Positions 1 through 8,842 of a stretch of DNA of 64,000 nucleotides are shown in pieces. The DNA lies in assembly GCF_000382245.1 (NCBI RefSeq), contig NZ_KB907864.1, forward strand, positions 8,424-72,423, written 5' to 3'. The DNA comes from Kushneria aurantia DSM 21353 (GTDB taxonomy: Bacteria > Pseudomonadota > Gammaproteobacteria > Pseudomonadales > Halomonadaceae). The translations under genes and the position numbers were made by a program. The notes below the pieces were generated by a model. The model worked only from the letters and a program-made list of their open reading frames with translations. It did no database searches and had not been told where the DNA came from. How positions within the stretch are numbered: position 1 is the stretch's first letter; every line of letters starts with the position of its first letter.

Positions 1-61
1 CGATTTTTTGTGCCCTGCCATCCCTGGCGGGCACCCTTCGGGCCGCCACTGCGTGCCCGTA

Positions 62-607
62 TCAGAAGCGATTGCCCGGCGTGTCCAGAAAAGCGAGTTC
101 TGCGGCGCTGCTGTCACGGCCCAGGGCAGCGTTGCGCTGCGGATAGCGGCCGAAACGTTCGAGCACGCCGAGGTGGCGCCGCTCGGCGTCAAGGTTGCGT
201 TCCAGCCCGGGCTGGTCAAAAAGCGCCAGCGCCTGCTGGTGGATGATCAGCGATTCGCTGTGCATGTAGGGCATATAAAGGAAGGGGCGCTCGGTTATCG
301 ACAGCCGGCCGTCGACACCTTCGGTGACGGCCTGCTGAGCGAGCGCCAGCGCCAGCGGATCGTGGGAGAAGGCGCGCGGATCATCGCGGTAGAGATTGCG
401 CGAGAACTGATCGATGACAATGATTTCCGCCAGTCGGCCGCGGTCGTCGTCGCGCCATGTGGAAAGCTCGCAGCGTCGCGCCGCCTCGGTCAGGGGCGCG
501 AAGCGTGCAGCGATGTCATTGTCCAGCGCCGGATCGTGGCGAAACCACTGTTGTGGCGTGAGCGCTTCGAACCAGAACGCCAGCACCTCCTCCGGTGTGA
601 CACTCAT
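62..607 (-). CDS. DUF924 family protein
   Basis: 181-residue soluble protein of the DUF924 family (TPR-like all-helical fold, no established reaction). Family signatures are visible: the N-terminal VLAFWFE segment (residues 8-14), the core DQFSRNLYR (66-74) and the PFLYMPYMHSE block (108-118). Length is normal for the family. The ATG overlaps the stop of the upstream UbiF-like hydroxylase gene by four bases (ATGA), so the two are probably cotranscribed and translationally coupled. No signal peptide or membrane segment. The function is unknown and the link to the hydroxylase may only be positional. Confidence 0.9.
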   Translation of the reverse strand: MSVTPEEVLAFWFEALTPQQWFRHDPALDNDIAARFAPLTEAARRCELSTWRDDDRGRLAEIIVIDQFSRNLYRDDPRAFSHDPLALALAQQAVTEGVDGRLSITERPFLYMPYMHSESLIIHQQALALFDQPGLERNLDAERRHLGVLERFGRYPQRNAALGRDSSAAELAFLDTPGNRF

Positions 608-1794
608 CGTCGCGGTGATTCGCCGCTGGCGATCGACATCAGCAGGCGCTTGGCATGGGTGAAGTGGTTGGCGCCGGCCAGACCGCGCTCGGCGAGTTCG
701 CGTAGCGGTGCCGGCGCACGGGTGTAGAGGTAGTGAAGCTGCTCGACGGCCAGTAGCATGGCGCCATTGCGCGGTCGCTGGCGGCGCTGATAGCGGTTCA
801 GAGCGTTGCTGTCACCGGGGGCGTCGGCGTTCTCTATTTCGTCAGCCAGTACGCGGGCGTCCTGCATGCCGAGGTTGACCCCCTGGCCGGCCAGCGGATG
901 AATGACGTGGGCGGCGTCGCCGATCAGCGCCAGCCGCTGGTCGACGTAGCGACAGGCATGCAGGCGGCGGATAGGGAAGTGGCCGCGACCGATGATCGCC
1001 TCGACGCCACCCAGGCGCTCGGGAAAGGCGTCCTCGATGGCGTGGATCAGGGCGTCGTCATCCAGCGCGGCGCGGCGCCGGGTCTGCGTGGGGCTGTCGT
1101 ACCAGATCAGCGAAGCCTGACGCTCATGCAGCGGCAGCAGCGCCAGCGGGCCACTGGAAGTGAATACCTGCCAACTGGTGTGGCCGGGCGATTCGCTCAG
1201 GCGCACGTTGACCGCCAGCGCCTCCTGGGCGTAGTCGCGCTGGTGGCTGGCGATACCGGCCAGGTGGCGCAGCCTCGAGCGCGCGCCGTCGGCGCCGACG
1301 ATCAGCGCCGCTTCCAGCTGCCGGCCGTTTTCAAGTTCGGCGCGTACGCGCTGCTCGTCGCGCTCGAGCTCGGCGATGGCACTCTCCTCGATCAGGCTGA
1401 TGCGCTCGCATTCTGCCAGTCGCTGCCACAGCGCTGTACGCAGACGGTCGTTCTCGACGAAAACGCCAAAGCGCTCGCGGTCGATCTCTTCAGCGCTGAA
1501 GGCGAGCGCCGCCGGGTTATCGCGACTGCCCGCTTCGATATGGTCGAAGTCAGTCATAAAGCGCGCCGGCAGATGATCCATCACCCCTGCCTGCTCGAGC
1601 ATCGTCAAAGATGCGGCGTTGAGCGAGGTGGTGCGCAGGGTTAGCGCGTCGTCCGGCATGGAAGGCGCGGCATCGGCATCGAGCACCGCGATGCGATAAT
1701 CGGTGCGACCGGCCAGTCGGGCGGCCAGCGTCAGGCCAACGATGCCGCCGCCGTTGATCACAATATCGAATCTTTGCGTGTCGCTGTGGGCCAT
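604..1794 (-). CDS. UbiH/UbiF/VisC-family FAD-dependent hydroxylase (UbiF-like)
   Basis: 396-residue flavoprotein monooxygenase of the ubiquinone-biosynthesis family. Visible motifs are the FAD dinucleotide-binding GGGIVG (about 15-20), the DG motif GADGARSRLR near residue 167, and the GD motif LIGDAAHVIHPLAGQG near residue 290. Two further members lie at 35860 (UbiH) and 37105 (UbiI). The canonical GDAA motif separates this copy from UbiH, and C6 hydroxylation (UbiF role) is the likely remaining step, which is inference. A Coq7-type enzyme elsewhere in the genome would weaken that. It is followed by an overlapping DUF924 gene. Confidence 0.85.
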   Translation of the reverse strand: MAHSDTQRFDIVINGGGIVGLTLAARLAGRTDYRIAVLDADAAPSMPDDALTLRTTSLNAASLTMLEQAGVMDHLPARFMTDFDHIEAGSRDNPAALAFSAEEIDRERFGVFVENDRLRTALWQRLAECERISLIEESAIAELERDEQRVRAELENGRQLEAALIVGADGARSRLRHLAGIASHQRDYAQEALAVNVRLSESPGHTSWQVFTSSGPLALLPLHERQASLIWYDSPTQTRRRAALDDDALIHAIEDAFPERLGGVEAIIGRGHFPIRRLHACRYVDQRLALIGDAAHVIHPLAGQGVNLGMQDARVLADEIENADAPGDSNALNRYQRRQRPRNGAMLLAVEQLHYLYTRAPAPLRELAERGLAGANHFTHAKRLLMSIASGESPRR

Positions 1795-1828
1795 GCGCTT
1801 GTCTCCGGGTTGCGAGGGTGACGGCCGC

Positions 1829-2416
1829 TCAGGCGCGGTCGGAGGGGAACAGCAGAGCCGGCTCTGCGGCCAGCAGACGGTTGGCGAACTCGAGCAGCGA
1901 GTCGGCGATGATGACCTCGTCGGGGCGCTCGAGCTGGTCGAGATCGCCCCGGGTGATGCGGCCCTTGCCGGTCAGTACCAGGGCGGTGCGGCAGCCGGCA
2001 CTCTGGCCGGCCTGCAGGTCACGCAGACTGTCGCCTACCATCCAGGCGTTATCGAGGTTTTTGAGCCCGCACAGATCGCGAATCTTAAGCAGCATGCCGG
2101 GACGTGGTTTGCGCATTTCGCTGTCGTCGTCGGGGCCATGGGGCGACCATACGACATGGTCGATTCTGCCGCCGGCAGCCTCGACCTCGCGGTGCATCCT
2201 GTCATGCATGGCGTCAAGCGTTGGCTCATCGAAGTAGCCACGGGCGATGCCCGATTGATTGGTGGCCACCGCCAGCTGCCAGCCGGCCTGATGGAGGCGG
2301 GCGATCGCCTCCAGCGCCTGGGGAAAGGCGATCCACTGTTCGGGGCTGCGAATGAACGCAATCGAGTCTTCGTTGATAACACCGTCGCGGTCGAGAATGA
2401 TCAGGCCCTGTGTCAT
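1829..2416 (-). CDS. gmhB: D-glycero-beta-D-manno-heptose 1,7-bisphosphate 7-phosphatase
   Basis: 195-residue HAD-superfamily phosphatase that removes the 7-phosphate in ADP-heptose synthesis, between the two activities of HldE (26553). HAD motif I is LDRDGVINEDS at residues 8-18, motif II is ATNQSGIARGY near 51, the KPRPGM block carries the motif III lysine, and GDSLRDL is motif IV. Length matches the family. The zinc loop, usually C-x-H with a later C-x-C, reads SPHGPDDDSEM here, so the histidine is kept but all three cysteines are gone. gmhB, glyS and glyQ lie close together near oriC in pseudomonads, as in this window. Confidence 0.9.
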   Translation of the reverse strand: MTQGLIILDRDGVINEDSIAFIRSPEQWIAFPQALEAIARLHQAGWQLAVATNQSGIARGYFDEPTLDAMHDRMHREVEAAGGRIDHVVWSPHGPDDDSEMRKPRPGMLLKIRDLCGLKNLDNAWMVGDSLRDLQAGQSAGCRTALVLTGKGRITRGDLDQLERPDEVIIADSLLEFANRLLAAEPALLFPSDRA

Positions 2417-2528
2417 GGCGGCTTCCCCCGGGAATCAGACCTCAAGTCTAGCATCCGCAGTGCGCGCCTGGACGCCCCGCCGGGGGTGGATTACATTGAC
2501 ACCAAATCACTGTTATTCGGAGTTTGCG

Positions 2529-2990
2529 ATGAGAAAGGTCAATTCCCTGCTGGGCGCCGCCCTGCTGAGCCTCGGCGTGCTGGCCGCCGGCCCGGCCATG
2601 GCGGCGTCGCAATCCCAGCCGCAGCAGGGCGCCCCGTCGGCGCAGCAGGCGCCGCAGCCGGTGGACCCGGGCACGCTGTCGAGCCAATACAGCGACGACC
2701 AGTTGCACTCCTTTCTGGAGGTCAACCGTGACATGATCCCCGTGGTCAGGGACCTCTCCCGGCGCAGCAGCAACATCGAAAACCGTGAGCAGGCGCAGGC
2801 GCTGATGGAAGAGTTCCAGACCAGCACCCAGCAGTCGCTGCAGGAGCACGGCCTGTCGGTGCAGAACTATCAGCAGATCGGCCTCGACGCCTCGCGCGAC
2901 AGTGCCCTCGAGCAGCGCCTGATCGATATGGATCCCGAGCTCTACCAGCGCCTGCAGGCCCTGCAGTCGCAGCAGCAGCCGGCGCAGTAA
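2529..2990 (+). CDS. Secreted DUF4168 domain protein
   Basis: 153-residue protein with a clear Sec signal peptide (MRKVN, then a leucine/alanine-rich core, cleavage after AMA near residue 26). A Gln/Pro-rich linker (27-48) leads into a helical DUF4168 domain (about 50-145: FLEVNRDMIPVVRDL, IDMDPELYQRLQAL). Location is probably periplasmic. The ATG at 2529 was chosen over in-frame upstream codons because GGAG lies 7 bases before it and the signal peptide begins there. Stress induction is reported for some relatives but no biochemical role is fixed. The gene converges on the TonB receptor across a shared terminator. Confidence 0.88.
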   Translation: MRKVNSLLGAALLSLGVLAAGPAMAASQSQPQQGAPSAQQAPQPVDPGTLSSQYSDDQLHSFLEVNRDMIPVVRDLSRRSSNIENREQAQALMEEFQTSTQQSLQEHGLSVQNYQQIGLDASRDSALEQRLIDMDPELYQRLQALQSQQQPAQ

Positions 2991-3053
2991 GGGCTCACTA
3001 CGGCTCTGGAGAAGCCTGCGTCAGGGTGATTCATGAACCAGGCGATGTATAAA

Positions 3054-3091
3054 AAAGAGGCCGGCCCGTCGAAAAACGGGCCGGCCTCTTT
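3054..3091. terminator. Bidirectional rho-independent terminator
   Basis: Perfect inverted repeat: AAAGAGGCCGGCCCG (3054-3068) pairs with CGGGCCGGCCTCTTT (3077-3091) around an 8-base loop. A-tract and T-tract flank the GC stem, so it works in both directions. It separates the convergent DUF4168 gene and TonB receptor gene. Confidence 0.92.
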
Positions 3092-3126
3092 CATGTCGCC
3101 TTTTGTCGCGCCGTGACGCCCGGCGC

Positions 3127-5130
3127 TCAGAAGGAGAGGTCTACCCCCACCCAGTAGCGCCGCCCATCCAGTACCCTGCCGTAGGTAGCGTAGTCGATAC
3201 CACGATCGAAAACGTTGTAGACGCCGAACAGCAAATCCGTCGCGGCATTGACGGCCCAGCTGCCGCCGGTATCCACCATGGCATAGGAGGGCGCCGGCTC
3301 ACGGCCCCCGGTAGGCCCTCGCCCGCCGACCGGCTGACTCTCCTTGCCGGTAAAGGTCAGTCGTGACCACAGCTCGAGGGTCTCGGTCGAGTCCCAGTCG
3401 AGGCGGGTGCTGAAGAGGTGGCGCGGCAGCTGAGTCAGTGGCCGGCCCTCGTACTCTCCCGATTTCTGCTCGGAGTCCGTGAAGGTATAGCTGGTGGTCA
3501 GGTCGAGCTCTTCGGCCAGCGGCGTCTCCAGTGACGCCTCGACCCCCTGAGTCACCGCTTCATCGACATTGATGCGATAGGTGGGGTTGGCGCCGAACCG
3601 GTTGTCGCCATCGGTACAGATGTCGCTCGGGCAGGCGACGCGGGTGATCTTGTCGTCGAAGTCATTGTGGAACAGGGTCAGGCTGCCGAGCAGGCCGTTG
3701 GGAGCGCTGTAGTAGAGCCCCAGCTCCTTGTTGAGCGAGGTTTCGGGTTCAAGATCGGGATTGCCGTAGATATTGCCACCGCGGCTGATCTGAACCCATT
3801 GCGGGGTGAGGTTACGCAGAGTGGGCGCACGATAGCCGGTGGAAACACCGCCCTTCAGGGTCCAGCGCGGCGTCATGCCCCACACGCCGTAGAGGCGTGG
3901 GCTAAGGTGCGTACCGAAGTTCTCGTTGTCGTCCATGCGTAGCCCGGCGGTGAGCGAGAAGCTGTCGGTGACGAACCACTCGTTTTCGGCAAACAGTGCC
4001 CACTGATAAAGGTCAATGTCAGAGAGATCGGAGGTGGGGTTCTGGTTGCCGCCGTCGTAAAGCTCCTGCTGCTCGAAGTTGGCGCCGAAGGAGAGCACAT
4101 TATTGGAAAACGGTACCACCATGCGGCTGTCGGCCACGGTGTTGGTGATCTCGATACTGCGGCGTTCATTGCGGGTTCTTTCGCGCTGCACGTAGGTGTC
4201 GGTGGTGCCGAAGCTGTAGTTGCCGCTATGGCCGATACTGTAGTGGACCCGCTCATGGTCCTCGGTGCGATCGCTACAGCCGCCGCGACAGCCCTCGAGC
4301 GGCACGGTATTGCCTACGGTGGAAACACGGTGCTGGTTTTCTATTCCCGCTTCCAGGCTGAAATTGTTGTGTTCGTTGGGCGTCAGGCTGAGCCGTGCCG
4401 TGCCGGTGCGCAGTGCTTTCTGTTCGTAGCCCTCTTCGATCATGTGGTCTTCTTCGCGGGTCTGATACTCGCCCCACACCTGCAGTCCCAGCAGCGCCTC
4501 GTGCAGCGGCCCGGCGACGTAGAACTGACTCTGCTGGGCGTTGCCGGAGTCGCTGTCTTCCTGCAGTGTGGCGCCGACACGCACGTTACCGTGCCAGTCA
4601 TCGGGTACGCTGCGGGTAATGATGTTGATGACGCCGCCGATGGCGTCGGAGCCGTAAAGGGTCGACATCGGCCCGCGAATAACTTCGATGCGCTCGATTG
4701 CCTGCAGCGGCGGCAACCAGTCCTGCTCGTAGCCGGCGCTGCCGTTGGGGCGCGATTCTCGACTCGACTGACGGCGACCGTCGACCAGAATCAGAGTGTA
4801 CTCGGCAGGCATGCCGCGCATGCTGATGTCCTCGCCGCGGTCGCCGCCACCGCCACCGCTAACGATAACCCCGGGCACCTGGCTCAGCGCATCGGTGACG
4901 TCGCGATAGTTCTGATCTTCCAGCTCACCACGGGTAATGACACTGATCGAAGCCGGTGCGGTAACGACCTGCTGGGCATAGCCGGCGGCGGTGACCACCA
5001 TGGTATCGCTGGCGGGTACGGCTTCGCTGGCAGCCGTCAGGGCGCTCAATGAAGCGGCAGACAGGCCCAGCGCGAGGGCCGAAAGACGCTGCGGATTTCG
5101 ACGCTGCACAGCGTTCTCGAGTGTAGGCAT
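3127..5130 (-). CDS. TonB-dependent outer-membrane receptor (FepA/CirA-type siderophore receptor)
   Basis: 667-residue outer-membrane receptor. A signal peptide ends around residue 38. A TonB-box-like segment DTMVVTAAG (43-51) follows, then the plug domain (about 55-170: ALSQVPGVIV, SMRGMPAEYTLILVDG, IEVIRGPMSTLYGSDAIGGVINII), then a 22-strand-type barrel ending in the terminal aromatic residue (VGVDLSF). Two Cys pairs lie in probable extracellular loops (EGCRGGCSD and ACPSDIC). The plug resembles FepA/CirA/catecholate receptors, but the substrate cannot be read from sequence. A Fur-box-like site (5184-5205) lies 54 bases upstream of the start. No transport partner genes are adjacent. Confidence 0.9.
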   Translation of the reverse strand: MPTLENAVQRRNPQRLSALALGLSAASLSALTAASEAVPASDTMVVTAAGYAQQVVTAPASISVITRGELEDQNYRDVTDALSQVPGVIVSGGGGGDRGEDISMRGMPAEYTLILVDGRRQSSRESRPNGSAGYEQDWLPPLQAIERIEVIRGPMSTLYGSDAIGGVINIITRSVPDDWHGNVRVGATLQEDSDSGNAQQSQFYVAGPLHEALLGLQVWGEYQTREEDHMIEEGYEQKALRTGTARLSLTPNEHNNFSLEAGIENQHRVSTVGNTVPLEGCRGGCSDRTEDHERVHYSIGHSGNYSFGTTDTYVQRERTRNERRSIEITNTVADSRMVVPFSNNVLSFGANFEQQELYDGGNQNPTSDLSDIDLYQWALFAENEWFVTDSFSLTAGLRMDDNENFGTHLSPRLYGVWGMTPRWTLKGGVSTGYRAPTLRNLTPQWVQISRGGNIYGNPDLEPETSLNKELGLYYSAPNGLLGSLTLFHNDFDDKITRVACPSDICTDGDNRFGANPTYRINVDEAVTQGVEASLETPLAEELDLTTSYTFTDSEQKSGEYEGRPLTQLPRHLFSTRLDWDSTETLELWSRLTFTGKESQPVGGRGPTGGREPAPSYAMVDTGGSWAVNAATDLLFGVYNVFDRGIDYATYGRVLDGRRYWVGVDLSF

Positions 5131-5183
5131 GAGGTTCCCCTGGATAACGGACGGCGTCTATGAGGTGTGCCGTTCAAGGCAGT

Positions 5184-5205
5184 GATGATAATAATTTTTA
5201 TTTGC
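5184..5205 (-). promoter_or_regulatory. Candidate Fur box upstream of the TonB receptor
   Basis: On the minus strand the site reads GCAAATAAAAATTATTATC followed by ATC. This closely fits the extended gammaproteobacterial Fur box (AAATGAGAATTATTATCATT-like). It sits in AT-rich DNA 54-75 bases before the receptor ATG, where a Fur repressor would overlap the promoter. Iron control is inferred from this match and the gene type. Confidence 0.7.
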
Positions 5206-5286
5206 ATATGATATAGAGTGTAAATTTCATTTAAGTGTTGTCGTTATTACCCATCCGGCAAGGCGGCGGCGGCGCAGGAACCGCGA

Positions 5287-5323
5287 TGTATGTATGTATG
5301 GAGGGAGGGAGGGAGGGAGGGAG
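5287..5323. repeat. Tandem tetranucleotide tract (TATG)n then (GGGA)n
   Basis: About three TGTA/TATG units (5287-5299) run directly into about six GGGA units (5300-5323), followed by a degenerate echo (GATGGATGTATGGAGG) to 5340. The tract lies in the 300-base gap between the HMG-CoA lyase stop and the TonB receptor start, roughly 155-195 bases upstream of the receptor ATG. Apart from this tract and the Fur box, no gene is evident in 5131-5430. Confidence 0.85.
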
Positions 5324-5430
5324 TGATGGATGTATGGAGGGGCGGTCAGCGCCCGTCAAAAGTGGAGGCCATCGGGGAGGGGTAGAGCGCACTTCGGCTT
5401 CCGGATATTACGGGACCGGTGATCGAGGGC

Positions 5431-6357
5431 TCAGGTCACGCCTGCCGGCAGTGGGTAGCGACGCTCGGCGCGGCCGGCCCTGACCACCTGGCCGGGGGTG
5501 TCGTGGCCTACCAGCGCCGGCAGGGTTTCGGAGACCCTGATCAGCGCATCGAGATCGACGCCGGTATTGATGCCCATCTGCTCGAACATATGCACCAGAT
5601 CCTCGCTACAGACATTGCCGCTGGCCCCGGGGGCAAAGGGGCAGCCGCCGAGGCCGCCCAGTGCCGCATCGAAACGGGTCACGCCGGCCTGCCAGCCGGC
5701 CAGCGCATTGGCCAGTCCCATGCCGCGGGTATTGTGAAGATGTAGCGTCAATTCGAGCCTCGGGTGGTGTGTGAGCACTTGCTCGCATAGCGCGCCAAGC
5801 TGGCGCGGGTTGGCCATACCGGTGGTATCGCACAGGCTGACGCCATCCACGTTCAGGGCGTCGAGCCGGGCGACGATCTCCAGCACTTTTGCCGCCGTCA
5901 CCGGCCCCTCGAAGGGGCAGCCGAAGGCGGTGGAGAGGGAGGCGTTGATGCGCACCCCGAAGGCGCGTTCACGCACCCGTTTGATCAATGCCTCGAAGCG
6001 TTCCAGTGACTGCCAGGGCGTCATGCGCAGGTTGGCCAGGCCGTGGCTGTCGCTGGCCGACAGCACCAGATTGTGTTCGTCGGCATGGCTTGCCAGGGCG
6101 CGCTCGGCACCGCGCTGGTTGGGTACCAGGGCGACATAACGTACCCCGCCGTGGCGGTGAATACCCGCCATCACCTCGGTGGCGTCGGCCAGGTGGGGAA
6201 TCGCCTTCGGCGAGGTGAAGGAGGTCGCTTCGATGGCGGCCACGCCGGTGGCCGAGAGGGCATCGATGAGCGCGATCTTGTCGGCGGTGGGTACAAACCG
6301 CGACTCGATCTGCAGACCGTCGCGGGGTGCCACTTCGTTGATATCAACGCGTCTCAT
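5431..6357 (-). CDS. Hydroxymethylglutaryl-CoA lyase
   Basis: 308-residue TIM-barrel lyase of the HMG-CoA lyase family, which cleaves 3-hydroxy-3-methylglutaryl-CoA to acetoacetate and acetyl-CoA. Visible are the metal/substrate motif APRDGLQ (10-16), the metal-binding histidine pair LTLHLHNTRG (near 203-212), and the family signature with catalytic Cys, GLGGCPFAPGASGN (near 230-243). The ATG overlaps the stop of the upstream CoA-transferase gene by four bases (ATGA), so activation of the acid to its CoA thioester and cleavage are probably coupled. Leucine degradation or use of free hydroxymethylglutarate are the natural settings. A related citramalyl-type substrate cannot be excluded. Confidence 0.88.
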   Translation of the reverse strand: MRRVDINEVAPRDGLQIESRFVPTADKIALIDALSATGVAAIEATSFTSPKAIPHLADATEVMAGIHRHGGVRYVALVPNQRGAERALASHADEHNLVLSASDSHGLANLRMTPWQSLERFEALIKRVRERAFGVRINASLSTAFGCPFEGPVTAAKVLEIVARLDALNVDGVSLCDTTGMANPRQLGALCEQVLTHHPRLELTLHLHNTRGMGLANALAGWQAGVTRFDAALGGLGGCPFAPGASGNVCSEDLVHMFEQMGINTGVDLDALIRVSETLPALVGHDTPGQVVRAGRAERRYPLPAGVT

Positions 6358-7583
6358 GCTTGCGCCTCCGGGACGCTTTCATGCAGTACGCCGCGCTCGA
6401 ACAGCGCGCGCTGGGTCTCGGCATCGATGCCCAGTTCGTCGAGCACCGCCCGGGTATGCTGGCCCAGCCGCGGGCCGCCGCCGCCCACCCGGCCGGGGGT
6501 ACGGCTCAGTCTGGGCATCACGCCCGGCACCTTCAGCCGGCGGCCGGTCTCGGTCGTGATGGTCTCGATTATCCGGCGTGCCTGGTAGTGCGGGTCGGCG
6601 ACGATGTCGCGGGCGGTGTAGGGATAGCCCGAAGGGACGCCGGCGGCTTCCAGTACTGCCAGCACCCGGTCGCGATCGTGCTGCGCCGTCCACTCGGCGA
6701 TGGCGGCATCGATGCGCTCGGCGTGCTGCGAGCGGCCGTCGTTGTGGGCCAGTGCCGGCTCCTCGGCAAGATCGTCGCGGTCGATCGCCTGCATCAGACG
6801 CCGGTAGATGCTGTCGCCGTTGCCGGCGATCAGCACATGCTCGCCGTCGCGGCAGGGGTAGGCATTCGACGGCGTGATGCCGGGCAGGGCGCTGCCGCTG
6901 GGCTGGCGCACCACGTCGGCGCCGTCGTACTCGGGAATCAGACTCTCCATCATGGCGAACACCGACTCATAAAGCGCCACATCAATGTACTGGCCGAGGC
7001 CGCTGCGGTGGCGCTCCTGCAGCGCCAGCAGGGCGCCGATCACCCCATAAAGTGCCGACAGCGAATCGCCCAGGCTGACGCCCACCCGCACCGAACGCTC
7101 GCCGGGATGGCCGGTGAGATAGCGCAGCCCGCCCATCGCCTCGCCGATAACGCCGAAGCCGGGTCGGTCGCGGTAGGGGCCGGTCTGGCCGTAGCCGGAG
7201 ATGCGTACCATGATCAAGCCGGGATTGAGCGCGCTGAGCGCTTCCCAGCCCAGCCCCCACTTCTCCAGCGTGCCGGGGCGGAAGTTCTCCACCACGATGT
7301 CTGCCTCGGCGACCAGCCGATGCACGATCTGTTGGCCCTCTTCACTTTTCAGATCGAGCGACAGCGAGCGCTTGTTGCGGGTCTGCACATGCCACCACAG
7401 CGATGTGCCCGCCTCGAGGATGCGCCAGCGTCGCAGCGGATCGCCGCTGCCGGGTGGCTCGATCTTGATCACGTCGGCTCCGAATTCGCCGAGCAGTCTG
7501 GTGGCGAAGGGGCCGGCGATCAGCTGGCCCATCTCCAGCACTTTTAATCCGGCCAGTGCCGGGGTCTGATCGGTAGTGGTCAC
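6354..7583 (-). CDS. CaiB/BaiF (family III) CoA-transferase
   Basis: 409-residue family III CoA-transferase. It has the N-terminal GLKVLEMGQLIAGPFAT segment (12-28), KIEPPGSGDPLRRW (40-53), NKRSLSLDLK, and the catalytic aspartate in GVSLGDSLSALYG (Asp near residue 173). Full length for the family. It probably transfers CoA to a small carboxylic acid, and the overlapping HMG-CoA lyase gene downstream suggests hydroxymethylglutarate or a close analogue as substrate. A LysR regulator is divergently transcribed 173 bases away and is the likely controller. Confidence 0.88.
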   Translation of the reverse strand: MTTTDQTPALAGLKVLEMGQLIAGPFATRLLGEFGADVIKIEPPGSGDPLRRWRILEAGTSLWWHVQTRNKRSLSLDLKSEEGQQIVHRLVAEADIVVENFRPGTLEKWGLGWEALSALNPGLIMVRISGYGQTGPYRDRPGFGVIGEAMGGLRYLTGHPGERSVRVGVSLGDSLSALYGVIGALLALQERHRSGLGQYIDVALYESVFAMMESLIPEYDGADVVRQPSGSALPGITPSNAYPCRDGEHVLIAGNGDSIYRRLMQAIDRDDLAEEPALAHNDGRSQHAERIDAAIAEWTAQHDRDRVLAVLEAAGVPSGYPYTARDIVADPHYQARRIIETITTETGRRLKVPGVMPRLSRTPGRVGGGGPRLGQHTRAVLDELGIDAETQRALFERGVLHESVPEAQA

Positions 7584-7756
7584 GATGGCTCTCCCGAAGA
7601 TGGTCTATGACGAGCATGGCGGAGGTGCCAACGGTGCTTCAATTGGAGTTTGACCAAGGCAGCGTTCGCAGAATGCGAAGACACTGACATAATAACGGCT
7701 TCCGATATCCGCCCTCGCCGTGCAGGGCGGGCGTTGTAGCCCACTTTGGAGCTCCC

Positions 7757-8668
7757 GTGAAACGTCTGGATTTCGTCACCCTGCGCCTGTTTGTGGCGAT
7801 TGCCGACGAGCGCAGCCTGACCCGTGCGGCACAGCGCGAGCACCTGGCGCTGGCGGCGGTCAGCAAACGAATCAGTGATCTGGAGGGGCAGCTGGGTTTT
7901 TCGCTGCTCTATCGCCGCCCACGCGGCATCGAACTGACCGCGGCGGGGCATGCCTTTCTGCACCATGCGCGCCAAATGCTTGATGACCTCTCGCGGCTGG
8001 ATGCCGACATGAGCGAGTACAGCATTGGCATCAAGGGTCATATACGCCTGCACGCCAACACCTCCTCGGTTATCGAGTTTCTACCCGACGACCTCGGTGA
8101 ATTCATGGACCGTTTCCCGCAGATTCGTGTCGATCTGCGCGAGCGGGTCAGCCACGAGATCGTGGGCGCGGTACGCGACGGCCTAACCGACATCGGTCTG
8201 TACGCCGGCCATGTTCCCGCCGAAGGCCTCGATGCCCGCTGCTGGCGCTGCGACCGGCTGGTACTGGTGACACCGGCAGGGCATCCACTGGCGGCGCACG
8301 GTGAAGTCGCGTTGGCCGATACGCTGGACAACGACTTTATCGGTCTCGAACAGGACACCTCACTGCAGGGACTTTTGCAGCGCGGCTCCAGGGCGCTCGA
8401 TCGTCCGTTGCGGATGCGTATTCAGGTGCGCAGCTTCGAAGGCATATGCCGCATGATCGACCGTGGCATGGGGGTCGGCATATTACCCGAGCGCGCGGTG
8501 GCGGCGGTTCGCCACGGCCTGCAGCTTGCCGTCGTGCCGCTGGCCGATGACTGGGCCAGGCGCGAACTGCATCTGGCGGTGCGTGACTACCAGCGTCTGC
8601 CGGTGATCGCGCGTCAATTGGTCGACCATCTGATGCGCTGTGCCAGCCGCGAGGGGAGTGCCGCCTGA
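7757..8668 (+). CDS. LysR-family transcriptional regulator
   Basis: 303-residue LysR-type regulator. It has an N-terminal winged helix-turn-helix (about 4-62: TLRLFVAIADERSLTRAAQREHLALAAVSKRIS), a linker helix, and a periplasmic-binding-protein-like effector domain (about 90-295). It is divergent from the CoA-transferase/HMG-CoA lyase pair, the classic arrangement for a LysR regulator of that operon. The shared 173-base intergenic region contains the palindromic CAATTG core at about 7639, a possible operator. The ligand is unknown. The start has the usual MKRLDFVTLRLF beginning. Confidence 0.88.
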   Translation: MKRLDFVTLRLFVAIADERSLTRAAQREHLALAAVSKRISDLEGQLGFSLLYRRPRGIELTAAGHAFLHHARQMLDDLSRLDADMSEYSIGIKGHIRLHANTSSVIEFLPDDLGEFMDRFPQIRVDLRERVSHEIVGAVRDGLTDIGLYAGHVPAEGLDARCWRCDRLVLVTPAGHPLAAHGEVALADTLDNDFIGLEQDTSLQGLLQRGSRALDRPLRMRIQVRSFEGICRMIDRGMGVGILPERAVAAVRHGLQLAVVPLADDWARRELHLAVRDYQRLPVIARQLVDHLMRCASREGSAA

Positions 8669-8842
8669 ATCTTCCACGATCAGCGTGTGAAATTTTCGAC
8701 CAAGGTCCAGGCGCTTCGCGACCGGCGAAGAGGCGCTTGCTCAATCATCAATATCCAGCGTGCCATGCGGCTGGATAGAGTCCCTGCAGATTAACGCCAA
8801 TCGGTAAAGCGCCGCTTTCACCGCCTCTGGAAGGAGAACGAT

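Noticed and set aside
5-38. Hairpin next to a T-run as a terminator for the DUF924 gene
   Set aside because: The T-run precedes the stem on the plus strand, so on the minus strand an A-run would follow the hairpin. That is the wrong polarity for termination.
5287-5340. Repeat tract as a CRISPR array
   Set aside because: Units are four bases long with no spacers and no cas genes nearby. It is a simple sequence repeat.
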